Below are positions 1 to 6,550 of a stretch of DNA of 12,371 bases, piece after piece; the first letter of the stretch is position 1, and each line of letters begins with the position of its first letter. Source of the DNA: Competibacter_A sp003527885 (lineage in GTDB: Bacteria > Pseudomonadota > Gammaproteobacteria > Competibacterales > Competibacteraceae). The translations under genes were made by a program, and so were the position numbers. The stretch is from contig DAORPQ010000082.1 of the NCBI GenBank assembly GCA_035442025.1, forward strand, positions 1 through 12,371. The letters run 5' to 3'. The notes below the pieces were generated by a model. That model made no database searches. It had not been told where the DNA came from and saw nothing but the letters and a program-made list of their open reading frames with translations.

Positions 1-601
1 CCAGACCCCGGTTGCAGATCAGCACTTTTTCCGGGGGGAATTTGGACAGGCGGATCGATTCGTCCACCAGATGCTTGTAGGGGACGGGCTTGCCGCCGCG
101 CATACCGGCATCCGAGGTAATCATCAGTTTGGGCTTGGCGTCGTCGATGCGCACCGCCAGGTTGGCCGAGGCGAAGCCGCCGAACACCACCGAGTGAATC
201 GCGCCCAGCCGCACGCAAGCCAGCATGGCGATGGTGGCTTCGGCGATCATCGGCATGTAGATAATGACGCGATCACCTTTCTTGACGCCCAACTCTTGCA
301 GCACCGCCGCGAACCGGTTCACTTCGCGGTAGAGTTCCCGGTAGGTATAAACCTTGGTCTCGTTGACTTCGGTGGAGATGTAAACCAACGCCTTCTGATC
401 GGGACGATCTTTCAGATGTCGGTCCACGGCGTTGTAACAGAGATTGGTTTCGCCGCCGACGAACCACTTAACGAACGGTGGCTTGGAATAATCCAGAATT
501 TTCTGGGGCGGTTTATGCCAATAAATCTTCTTGGCTTCCTCGCCCCAAAAACCTTCTGGGTCGTCGATGGAACGGCGATGAAACTCTTCGTGGGTGGTCA
601 T
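1..601 (-). CDS. prpE: Propionyl-CoA synthetase, N-terminal part (runs off left edge)
   Basis: Acyl-CoA synthetase of the ANL (AMP-forming) superfamily, which activates propionate to propionyl-CoA with ATP and CoA in the cytoplasm. Two hundred codons are visible from ATG at 601; the rest, including the P-loop-like AMP-binding motif and the C-terminal domain, lies left of the window. The start EFHRRSIDDPEGFWGEEA (residues 6-23), NLCYNAVDRH (53-62), YMPMIAEA (115-122), HSVVFGGFA (136-144) and RIDDAKPK (151-158) match the PrpE branch as I remember it from E. coli better than acetyl-CoA synthetase. GGAGG lies 6 nt before the ATG at 601. Another ATG at 605 is out of frame. It follows mdh on the same strand after a 128-bp gap holding a hairpin and a candidate regulated promoter, so it may have its own control. 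Acetyl-CoA synthetase is the main alternative. Confidence 0.9.
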   Translation of the reverse strand, partial: MTTHEEFHRRSIDDPEGFWGEEAKKIYWHKPPQKILDYSKPPFVKWFVGGETNLCYNAVDRHLKDRPDQKALVYISTEVNETKVYTYRELYREVNRFAAVLQELGVKKGDRVIIYMPMIAEATIAMLACVRLGAIHSVVFGGFASANLAVRIDDAKPKLMITSDAGMRGGKPVPYKHLVDESIRLSKFPPEKVLICNRGL

Positions 602-628
602 GCATGGCCTCCAATTCGGCGGTTAGGG

Positions 629-658
629 TTTATGCGATATTTTGAATATCGTCGTAAA
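629..658 (-). promoter_or_regulatory. Candidate prpE promoter with palindromic operator in the spacer
   Basis: Reading the minus strand, TTTACG (658-653; 4 of 6 matches to TTGACA) and CATAAA (634-629; 4 of 6 to TATAAT) are separated by 18 bp. That spacer contains a perfect inverted repeat, CGATATT-N3-AATATCG, at 635-651. It sits about 34 bp before the prpE ATG. Position and symmetry fit a dimeric regulator binding site. The promoter hexamers are only fair matches, so the palindrome is the stronger observation. Confidence 0.45.
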
Positions 659-691
659 AGTGTAGTTGCCCGATCTGAAATTTTCTGCACG

Positions 692-718
692 CCGCCCCCG
701 CCACGCTGGCGGGGGCGG
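692..718 (-). terminator. GC-rich hairpin after mdh
   Basis: A perfect 12-bp stem (692-703 paired with 707-718) with a 3-nt loop starts 12 nt past the mdh stop codon. It should stall or protect the 3' end of the mdh transcript. No U-tract follows on the minus strand, so it is not a textbook intrinsic terminator. It could instead be a processing or stability element between mdh and prpE. Confidence 0.5.
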
Positions 719-729
719 TCTCAAGCGAC

Positions 730-1716
730 TTATTTAGCCTTCAAAAGGTCTTCGATGCTGGCGCGCTCCTCGCGCAGTTCCTGCTCGGTGGCTTTCATCT
801 TCTCGCGGCTGAACTCGTCGATCGGCAGATCCTTGACGATCTGATAGTCGCCGTTCTTGCAGACGCAGGGATAGGAGTAAATCACGCCTTCGCCGATGCC
901 ATAAGAACCGTCGGCCGGCACCGACATGCTGACCCAATCGCCCTCGGGGGTACCGAGCGCCCAATCGCGCATGTGGTCGATGGCCGATGAGGCGGCGGAA
1001 GCGGCGGACGAGGCGCCGCGCGCCTTGATGATCGCCGCGCCGCGCTGCTGCACGTCCGGGATGAAGGTATTGCGGTACCAGCTTTGATCCACCAACGACG
1101 TGGCCGCCTTACCCTTGACGGTACATTGACCGATGTCGGGATACTGGGTCGAGGAGTGATTGCCCCAGATGGTCATCTTCTTGATGTCGTTGACGTGCGA
1201 GCCGGTCTTTTCGGCCAACTGGCTCAACGCCCGATTGTGGTCCAAACGGGTCATGGCGTGGAACTGGCGGCGGTTGAGGTCCGGGGCGTTGCTGGCCGCG
1301 ATCAAGGCGTTGGTGTTGGCGGGATTGCCGACCACCAGCACCCGCACGTCGCGGGCGGCATGATCGTTCAGCGCCTTACCCTGCGGCCCAAAAATGGCGC
1401 CGTTCGCCGTCAGCAGATCCTTGCGCTCCATGCCGGGACCGCGCGGGCGCGCGCCGACCAGCATGGCGAAATTGGCGTCTTTGAACGCCGTTTTCAGATC
1501 ATCGGTAGCGACCACGCCCGCCAACAGCGGGAACGCGCAATCGTTCAGCTCCATCACCACGCCTTGCAGAGCCTGTAGGGCTGGAGTGATTTCCAGCAGT
1601 TGCAGGATCACCGGCTGATCGGGACCCAACATGCTGCCCGAGGCGATCCGAAACGCCATGGCGTAGCCGATATTGCCGGCGGCACCGGTAATGACGACGC
1701 GGACGGGTTGTTTCAT
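730..1716 (-). CDS. mdh: Malate dehydrogenase
   Basis: NAD-dependent malate dehydrogenase of the LDH/MDH superfamily, interconverting malate and oxaloacetate in the TCA cycle. The 328-residue product shows the Rossmann glycine motif GAAGNIG (residues 11-17), the substrate-binding arginine loop GARPRGPGMERKD (88-100), NPANTN (131-136), LDHNRA (158-163) with Asp159 and Arg162, and IWGNHSSTQYPD (183-194) with catalytic His187. The sequence resembles the cytosolic-type bacterial group (about 325-330 residues) rather than the E. coli 312-residue type. The start at 1716 is chosen because AAGGAG lies 7 nt upstream and the family begins just before the glycine motif. The reading frame stays open upstream to 1884, but that extension is Arg/Pro-rich and not family-like. 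A hairpin follows the stop, and prpE lies downstream on the same strand. Confidence 0.96.
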   Translation of the reverse strand: MKQPVRVVITGAAGNIGYAMAFRIASGSMLGPDQPVILQLLEITPALQALQGVVMELNDCAFPLLAGVVATDDLKTAFKDANFAMLVGARPRGPGMERKDLLTANGAIFGPQGKALNDHAARDVRVLVVGNPANTNALIAASNAPDLNRRQFHAMTRLDHNRALSQLAEKTGSHVNDIKKMTIWGNHSSTQYPDIGQCTVKGKAATSLVDQSWYRNTFIPDVQQRGAAIIKARGASSAASAASSAIDHMRDWALGTPEGDWVSMSVPADGSYGIGEGVIYSYPCVCKNGDYQIVKDLPIDEFSREKMKATEQELREERASIEDLLKAK

Positions 1717-1764
1717 GCTTGTGCTCCTTTGAGGTTTGAGATGACACAGTGGTGGGTGATGCGG

Positions 1765-1797
1765 CTTCGGGCGCGCGCCGCAAGCGCGCGGCCGAAG
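1765..1797 (-). promoter_or_regulatory. GC-rich hairpin in the mdh leader
   Basis: The arms 1765-1777 and 1785-1797 pair over 13 positions with one G-G mismatch (1771/1791) and a 7-nt loop, giving a very stable stem ending 48 nt before the mdh start codon. No U-run follows on either strand. If mdh is transcribed from further upstream, this would be a 5'-UTR structure affecting mRNA stability or expression. The structure is seen directly; the role is inferred. Confidence 0.4.
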
Positions 1798-2021
1798 TAT
1801 GGGCGGCCGCGATCGGCCGGACGGCGACCGAGACGCGTGCGAGCGCACTCCAGCGATCCGGCGCAAGACTCCGGCGAGCGGCAAGCGGGACGCTTGGCCA
1901 CCGCCAAGGGCAAGACAGACTGGAAGACAACAAAGGAATGTCGGTCATCGGGTAAGCGTTATGAATCGCCAGACCCCGCAACGGGGCGGCGACCGCGAAA
2001 CGGGACCAACCCGTTCGGTCT

Positions 2022-2064
2022 GGTTCCTGGGGCGGTCGGAACCGCAGCGATATGGTTATATAAT
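2022..2064 (+). promoter_or_regulatory. Candidate cysZ-waaA promoter with inverted-repeat operator
   Basis: A perfect TATAAT lies at 2059-2064, in a locally AT-rich patch of a GC-rich intergenic region, about 120 bp before the cysZ ATG. The -35 position is weak (around 2036-2041). A 6-bp inverted repeat with 10-bp spacing, GGTTCC (2022-2027) and GGAACC (2038-2043), overlaps the place where a -35 element would be. That is a plausible site for an activator or repressor. The box is good; the operator is inferred. Confidence 0.45.
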
Positions 2065-2186
2065 GCGCCGCTCGGACTCGGGGGCAGCTTTATTGACCAT
2101 TCAAATAGTACCGTAGATCACCGCGATTTGAAACGAATGCCGGCTCGCGCCCTCGAAGGCAACCATCGCATTAGAGGTCATCGCCC

Positions 2187-2921
2187 ATGAGTCTTTCTTT
2201 CACCCAAGGCGCCCGTTATGCGCTGACCGGCTTGCGCTGGTTGCCCAAATCCGGCCTGCGCGGCTTCGTGGTCGTTCCCTTGTCGATCAACACCGGCTTG
2301 TTCGGTGGAGCCCTTTGGTTCCTGACCCGGCAGTTGCAGCGGCTCGATCAAGCGTTACAGGATTGGTTGCCAACGTGGTTGGACTGGCTGCACTGGCTGT
2401 TGTGGCCACTATTCATCCTGACCGCTTTGGTGGTGGTCTTCTATAGCTTTACCTTGCTGGCCAATCTCATCGGTTCGCCGTTCAACGGCCTGTTGGCCGA
2501 ACGCGTCGAAAAAATCCTGGCGACGGAGGGCGCCGCTCCACGGCCCACGACCAATACGACATGGCGGGACTACCTGTCCGCTCCGCTAACGCAACTGCAG
2601 CGCTTGCTCTATTTCGTGGGTTGGGCGATTCCGCTGCTCGTGCTGTCGTTCGTACCGGCGGTCAACGCCGCCGCCCCGGTCCTGTGGGCGGGTTTCGTCT
2701 CCTGGATGCTGGCGCTGGAATACGCCGATTACCCTCTCAGCACGCGCGGCTTGAAATTTCGGGAACAGCGCGCGCTGGTGCGCCGGCATTGGCCGCTGGC
2801 TTTGGGTTTTGGCGGCATGACCTTGGTTTTGACCTTGATACCCATTGTGAACTTCCTGGCGATGCCGGCCGCGGTGATCGGTTCCACCTTGATGTGGAAT
2901 CGAGAACTGGCGGGTTCTTGA
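2187..2921 (+). CDS. cysZ: CysZ-family sulfate transporter (EI24 domain)
   Basis: Inner-membrane protein of the CysZ/EI24 family, which imports sulfate for cysteine biosynthesis. At 244 residues it is close to the usual 250 or so. Hydrophobic segments lie at about residues 26-47, 70-95, 139-180 and 203-235. Family features include LIGSPFNGLLAERVE (94-108) after the second segment, LALEYADYP (175-183) and a late PIVNFLAMPAAVIGSTL stretch (219-235). The ATG at 2187 has AGAGG 9 nt upstream. In enterobacteria cysZ sits near cysK; here it is followed after 4 nt by waaA, so the two are almost certainly co-transcribed. The sulfate role is taken from the family. A TATAAT box about 120 bp upstream may drive the pair. 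Confidence 0.88.
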   Translation: MSLSFTQGARYALTGLRWLPKSGLRGFVVVPLSINTGLFGGALWFLTRQLQRLDQALQDWLPTWLDWLHWLLWPLFILTALVVVFYSFTLLANLIGSPFNGLLAERVEKILATEGAAPRPTTNTTWRDYLSAPLTQLQRLLYFVGWAIPLLVLSFVPAVNAAAPVLWAGFVSWMLALEYADYPLSTRGLKFREQRALVRRHWPLALGFGGMTLVLTLIPIVNFLAMPAAVIGSTLMWNRELAGS

Positions 2922-2925
2922 TGAG

Positions 2926-4218
2926 ATGAAGCGCGCGTCCGACCGGTGGGGTTGTCTCCTGCGCGGGCTTTACACCGCCTTGCTTTATATGGCGCTGCCG
3001 CTGGCGTTGCTACGGCTGTACTGGCGGGGGCTGCGCGACCGCGACCAGCGCCGGCGCTGGGGCGAACGGCTCGGCTTCATCCCTTCCCTACCGACCTGCG
3101 GCTGCCTGTGGGTTCACGCCGTCTCGGTGGGAGAAACCCGCGCCGCCTTGCCCTTGATCCGGGCCTTGCGGGCTCGCTATCCCGAAACGCCGCTGCTGGT
3201 GACCACCACGACACTGACCGGCTCCCGCCAAGTACGGGAGGCGCTGGGCGATCGCGTTCACCATGCTTATGCCCCTTACGATCTGCCGGGCGCGGTAGAG
3301 CGGTTCTTGCAACGAAGCCGGCCGATGCTGGCGGTGATCATGGAAACCGAATTGTGGCCCAATTTGCTGCGGCGTTGCGCCGCCGCCGGTATCCCCACTT
3401 TGATCGCCAACGCCCGGTTGTCGGAGCGCTCGGCGCGCGGTTATGCCCGAATCGGGCACCTGACGGCCGCCATGCTGAAAGATATCACCTTGATCGCGGC
3501 CCAATCCGAGGTCGATGCCGGGCGTTTCCGCAGCTTGGGCGCACCGCGCGTGCGGGTGGCCGGCAATCTCAAATACGATTTGACGCTGCCGGATGGGCTA
3601 CCCGAACAGGGGCAAACGCTGCGGCGGGACCTGTTCGGGGAAGGCCGGCCAGTCTGGATCGCCGCCAGCACGCATACGGGTGAAGACGAGCGGGTCTTGG
3701 CGGCTTTCGCGCTCATTCGCTCCCGCTGGCCGGAGCTGTTGCTACTGCTGGTGCCGCGCCACCCGGAACGGTTCGACGGCGTGGCGGCCTTGGGCCGGCA
3801 ATGCGGCTTCAAGGTGGTACGACGCAGCGGGCGACAATTTTGTACCCCGGATACCGCCGTCTTCCTCGGCGACAGCATGGGCGAATTGTTGCTGTTCTAC
3901 GCCGCCGCCGACATCGCGTTCGTCGGCGGTAGTTTGGTCCCCACGGGCGGCCATAACGTGCTGGAACCGGCCTTGCTGGGCTTGCCGGTACTGTTCGGTC
4001 CTCACATGTTCAACTTCACCGAGGCCGGCCAGCGGCTGCTGGCGGCGCAGGCCGCTTGGCAGGTCAACGACACGGAAGCCTTGGCGGCTATCGTGGATCG
4101 GTTATTGGCCGACCCTCACTTGCAGCGAGCCGCCGGCCAGCGCGGGCGGGACGCCGTGGAGCGCCATCGCGGCGCACTGGCGGCGTTAATGGGCCACATC
4201 GAGCGGCTACTTTCTTAA
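2926..4218 (+). CDS. waaA: 3-deoxy-D-manno-octulosonic acid (Kdo) transferase
   Basis: Kdo transferase (KdtA/WaaA, GT30 family), which transfers Kdo from CMP-Kdo to lipid IVA at the cytoplasmic face of the inner membrane and so starts the LPS core. The 430-residue length is normal for the family (about 425). An N-terminal hydrophobic helix (about 12-33) anchors the protein. Next come WVHAVSVGE (62-70), with Glu70 in the place of the catalytic glutamate, then METELWPN (139-146), NARLSERS (162-169), STHTGE (248-253), VPRHPERF (276-283) and GGSLVPTGGHNVLEP (334-348), the nucleotide-sugar binding part. The start at 2926 is the first usable ATG after cysZ; the ATG at 2921 stops after two codons. 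The 3' end overlaps the convergent acyltransferase stop by 4 nt. Whether one or two Kdo residues are added cannot be read from the sequence. Confidence 0.96.
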   Translation: MKRASDRWGCLLRGLYTALLYMALPLALLRLYWRGLRDRDQRRRWGERLGFIPSLPTCGCLWVHAVSVGETRAALPLIRALRARYPETPLLVTTTTLTGSRQVREALGDRVHHAYAPYDLPGAVERFLQRSRPMLAVIMETELWPNLLRRCAAAGIPTLIANARLSERSARGYARIGHLTAAMLKDITLIAAQSEVDAGRFRSLGAPRVRVAGNLKYDLTLPDGLPEQGQTLRRDLFGEGRPVWIAASTHTGEDERVLAAFALIRSRWPELLLLLVPRHPERFDGVAALGRQCGFKVVRRSGRQFCTPDTAVFLGDSMGELLLFYAAADIAFVGGSLVPTGGHNVLEPALLGLPVLFGPHMFNFTEAGQRLLAAQAAWQVNDTEALAAIVDRLLADPHLQRAAGQRGRDAVERHRGALAALMGHIERLLS

Positions 4219-5102
4219 TACAGCAACTCCGGCGCGCTCGGCGGCCGGGTCTTGAAGCGTTTGTAAGCCCATAAATACTGCGCCGGCAAGGAACGAACCG
4301 CCGCTTCCACACTCCGATTCAGCGCCGCCACCGACTCCGCCAGCGATCCGGCGGCGGTGACCTCGGACAGCACCCGCAGATGCAGGATGAAGCCCCGACC
4401 GCGCGGCAGGCGTTCGGCCCAGGTCAAAAAAACCGGGACTTGGGATTTCAAGGCCAGCCGCGACACCAGCGTCATGGTGCTGGCGGAAATGCCAAAGAAC
4501 GGCGCGAACACCCCGCCCTCCTCCCCAGGGTCTTGATCGGGCAGAATGCCGAGCACCTCGCCGGCGCGCAGCGAAGTCAGCAAAGTCCGCACGCCGCTGG
4601 CGTCGGTCGCCACCACCTTGCCGCCGAGCCGGCCACGCCCCTGGCGGCTGAGCCCGTCGAGTCCCAGCCGGCTGGGCCGATAGAGGATAGTCAGCGGATG
4701 GCGGCTGGAATAATACAAACCGGCCATCTCCCAGGAACCCAGATGCGGCGTAAGTAAAATCGCCCCCCGTTTCTCGCGCACGGTATCAGCCAGCGCTTCT
4801 TCGCCGGTCACCGAGCCTAGAACCAGACGTAATACGCGCTCGCCGCGCCAGAGCCAAAGCGGCCCCAGCTCCAACAGCAGTTTGCCGGTTTCTTGCAAGT
4901 TCTTTCGCAGCAACGCATTGCGTTCGGCGGGCGAGGCTTCAGGAAAACATAGGCTGAGATTGCGCGCGACCAGCTTGCGCGGGGCGTTTTGGGGAATGAG
5001 CCACAGCAGCCAGCCGAGCCACGCGCCGATCCCGTGCGCGAGCGGCAAGGGCAGTAGTGCCGCCAACCGCAGCAAGCCGGCCAGCAACGACCGCCGCTTC
5101 AT
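4215..5102 (-). CDS. Lipid A late acyltransferase (LpxL/LpxM/HtrB family)
   Basis: Membrane-associated acyltransferase of the HtrB/LpxL family, which adds a secondary acyl chain to lipid A, normally after Kdo addition. The 295 residues include an N-terminal hydrophobic stretch (about 5-37), the catalytic HX4E motif HLGSWE (His120, Glu125), LPDQDP (187-192) and a C-terminal YLWAYKRFK (276-284), all typical of the family. LpxL, LpxM or LpxP specificity cannot be assigned, so no symbol is given. The start ATG at 5102 lies 3 nt after the stop of the preceding small gene and has only a poor upstream Shine-Dalgarno match, suggesting translational coupling. It is the last gene of the mlaA group and runs tail to tail into waaA, whose product makes the usual substrate of this enzyme. 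Confidence 0.9.
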   Translation of the reverse strand: MKRRSLLAGLLRLAALLPLPLAHGIGAWLGWLLWLIPQNAPRKLVARNLSLCFPEASPAERNALLRKNLQETGKLLLELGPLWLWRGERVLRLVLGSVTGEEALADTVREKRGAILLTPHLGSWEMAGLYYSSRHPLTILYRPSRLGLDGLSRQGRGRLGGKVVATDASGVRTLLTSLRAGEVLGILPDQDPGEEGGVFAPFFGISASTMTLVSRLALKSQVPVFLTWAERLPRGRGFILHLRVLSEVTAAGSLAESVAALNRSVEAAVRSLPAQYLWAYKRFKTRPPSAPELLY

Positions 5103-5105
5103 GGG

Positions 5106-5327
5106 TTAGTCGAGTTCCCCGGAATAATCCGCGCTCAGCACGTCTTGCGCCCGCGCCAAATCCGCTGGCGCGACCTGAAGCTCGATCCCGTCAGCCACGA
5201 TACCCAGTTGCAACAGCGAACGGTCCACCAGTACGCACGGAATCTCCTCGGCCAACAACCGGCCACGGGCGATTTCGGCCCACGGCAAGGCGTCAAACAC
5301 GGTCAGCGTAACCCAGGAAGACCTCAT
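5106..5327 (-). CDS. Small DUF2007-like protein
   Basis: Seventy-three-residue soluble protein resembling the DUF2007 family (described as putative signal-transducing proteins; no established function). Visible family-like features are an N-terminal alpha/beta segment in which a helix (LPWAEIARGRLLAEEIP, residues 14-30) precedes a strand (CVLVD), then GIELQVAPADLARAQDVL (47-64), resembling the closing strand-helix of the domain. Its ATG (5327-5325) overlaps the mlaA stop TGA (5326-5324) as ATGA, so it should be translated by coupling with mlaA. It ends 3 nt before the acyltransferase start. Its conserved-looking position between two outer-membrane lipid genes hints at a shared job, but that is inference. 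Confidence 0.8.
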   Translation of the reverse strand: MRSSWVTLTVFDALPWAEIARGRLLAEEIPCVLVDRSLLQLGIVADGIELQVAPADLARAQDVLSADYSGELD

Positions 5328-6067
5328 GGCGCCGGTTTGGCTGATCCAGCGTCGAACTCAAAGTCCGGCTTGGGTGGATTGCCGTCGTAAACCAGATTGC
5401 GCCGCTGCTGCAAATAGGCGCTGCGCCGGAACGAATAAGGGTCGATTTGAGCTCCGGCAAAGGCGCGCTCGACCCGCAACAGAGCGGCCCGCTGATCGAC
5501 GAAATTCAGGCCCCACAAACTCCACTGTACCGCGTCGGAATCCGTACCCCAGACCAGTGGATCGGCAAAGGCATCGCCCACTCGCCCGACCGTATCGCGC
5601 ACGGTGCTTGGCCCCAAAAACGGCAATACCACGTAATACCCTTCGCCAACCCCCCAAAACCCGAGCGTTTGCCCGAAATCTTCGTAATGCTTGGGCAGCT
5701 CCACGCGGCTGGCGACATCGAACAAGCCGAGCACCCCGAAGGTGGTGTTGCACACGATCCGGCCGCTATCCATCACCGCCTGATGGAACTTCAGTTGCAA
5801 CAAGTCATTAGCAAGAACCACCACGTCGTTAAGATTGCTGAAAAAATTGCCGATGCCGCCGATGACCGGATCGGGCAGCACCGTTTGATAAGCTTGAGCG
5901 ACCGGTTTGAACACCGCCTTATCCGCCGCTTCATTAAACGCGAACATGGCGCGGTTGTAGCTTTCAAGGGGATCGGAACCGTCGCGGGAAGGATCGGCGG
6001 TCGCGGCGCAACCCGCCATTAAAGCGACGGCCAAGACCATCAAGATACGGCGTAAATTCGTATTCAT
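5324..6067 (-). CDS. mlaA: MlaA (VacJ) outer-membrane lipoprotein, phospholipid retrieval
   Basis: MlaA removes misplaced phospholipids from the outer leaflet of the outer membrane and passes them to MlaC and the MlaFEDB transporter. The 247-residue protein has a lipoprotein signal peptide with lipobox LMAGC (Cys20 lipidated; residue 21 is Ala, consistent with outer-membrane sorting). Family stretches follow: DPLESYNRAMFAFNEAAD (32-49), a central GGIGNFFSNLNDVV, NTTFGVLGLFDVAS, and LPFLGPSTVRDTVG. The start at 6067 puts the lipobox at the expected distance; its Shine-Dalgarno is weak. It is first in a minus-strand group of three, overlapping the DUF2007-like gene by 4 nt. The other mla genes are not in this window, which is common because mlaA often lies apart from mlaFEDCB. 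No clear promoter was found upstream. Confidence 0.95.
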   Translation of the reverse strand: MNTNLRRILMVLAVALMAGCAATADPSRDGSDPLESYNRAMFAFNEAADKAVFKPVAQAYQTVLPDPVIGGIGNFFSNLNDVVVLANDLLQLKFHQAVMDSGRIVCNTTFGVLGLFDVASRVELPKHYEDFGQTLGFWGVGEGYYVVLPFLGPSTVRDTVGRVGDAFADPLVWGTDSDAVQWSLWGLNFVDQRAALLRVERAFAGAQIDPYSFRRSAYLQQRRNLVYDGNPPKPDFEFDAGSAKPAP

Positions 6068-6303
6068 GAGCCTGGGAACGTAAAATCCAGGGCGAAATTG
6101 CCTGAAACCATCTTACTCCAACCACCACTGACGCGCATGGCACGCCATCGATCTCGGCCGTTCGCTCGCTTTCGGTCCGATCGAAAAACGCGGGATGCTA
6201 CCGCTGTTTAGAAGAATCCGGCGAAATCGCGCGGCCCGCGTCTACCGGGTGTTAAAAAATACCAGCGATTGATTTTCACCATTAAAATTTAAGGAAAATC
6301 GTC
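6068..6303. other. Intergenic region between mlaA and the small CNB-like ORF
   Basis: This 236-bp divergent spacer has no gene I can support. The last 60 bp before 6304 are clearly AT-rich compared with the surroundings, ending in a good ribosome binding site (AAGGAA, 6291-6296). TAAAAT at 6283-6288 resembles a -10 box but is too close to the ribosome binding site to place a sensible transcript start. Short imperfect repeats of TCGATC/GATCGA occur around 6148-6184 with no obvious role. Confidence 0.5.
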
Positions 6304-6468
6304 ATGCGCGTCCAGCTAACCGGTCCCGCCCTGTACGGATTCGCCGACCGGCTCAAGCACCTGTCGCTCCTGAAAGCTTTCGAAGACCGTCATCTCAAGA
6401 GTATCCTGAGCGCCAGCCGCCCGCTCGTCTTCGACCCAGATGAAACCATCATTGCCGAAGCAGCCTAA
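6304..6468 (+). CDS. 54-residue protein resembling the start of a cyclic-nucleotide-binding domain
   Basis: This short frame begins at ATG 6304 with AAGGAA 7 nt upstream and ends at TAA 6466-6468. After about 17 residues the sequence LKHLSLLKAFEDRHLKSI (17-34), followed by VFDPDETIIAE (42-52), matches the pattern of the opening helices and first beta strand of cNMP-binding (CNB/Crp-like) domains: leucine-rich helix, 'F.D..L..I', then 'F.P.E.I..E'. It stops where the usual GD and phosphate-binding cassette would follow, so it cannot bind a nucleotide alone. The two other forward frames after the stop do not continue the domain, arguing against a simple frameshift. It may be a degraded remnant or a real microprotein; the strong ribosome binding site favours translation. 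The next gene starts 82 bp downstream on the same strand. Confidence 0.6.
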   Translation: MRVQLTGPALYGFADRLKHLSLLKAFEDRHLKSILSASRPLVFDPDETIIAEAA

Positions 6469-6550
6469 AGAAAAACCAGCACGGTTGGGACGGTCGATCG
6501 AGGAATCGCCACCCGCCTGAGCCGATGCTGGATTCGCATTAGGAGACACC

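Larger units (their letters stand above)
1717..2186. other. Divergent intergenic region between mdh and cysZ
   Basis: This 470-bp gap lies between divergently transcribed genes, so it should carry both promoters. Overlapping open frames cross it on both strands, but they are Arg/Pro/Ala-rich, have no recognisable domains and look like GC-rich background. What I can point to is a 13-bp-arm hairpin near mdh (1765-1797), a short CGGCCG-N4-CGGCCG hairpin next to it (about 1804-1819), an inverted repeat GGTTCC-N10-GGAACC (2022-2043) and a TATAAT box (2059-2064) facing cysZ. I found no convincing mdh promoter. Confidence 0.6.

Noticed and set aside
71..844. 257-codon plus-strand frame across prpE and mdh ends
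   Set aside because: It is antisense to two clearly recognised genes, crosses their intergenic hairpin, and its product has no family character.
1084..1578. 164-codon plus-strand frame inside mdh
   Set aside because: Mirror frame of a GC-rich gene; the opposite strand holds all the conserved MDH motifs.
1717..1884. N-terminal extension of mdh by 56 codons
   Set aside because: The extension is Arg/Pro-rich low-complexity sequence; the family start and a good ribosome binding site are at 1716.
2100..2132. Inverted repeat TTCAAAT/ATTTGAA in the cysZ leader
   Set aside because: Seven-bp arms with a 19-nt loop are too weak and AT-rich to call a structure or operator without conservation data.
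2946..3683. 245-codon plus-strand frame inside waaA
   Set aside because: Arg/Ala-rich shadow in another frame of a gene whose motifs are intact.
5447..6022. 191-codon plus-strand frame antisense to mlaA
   Set aside because: MlaA with lipobox and family motifs is certain on the other strand; no ribosome binding site or domain for this frame.
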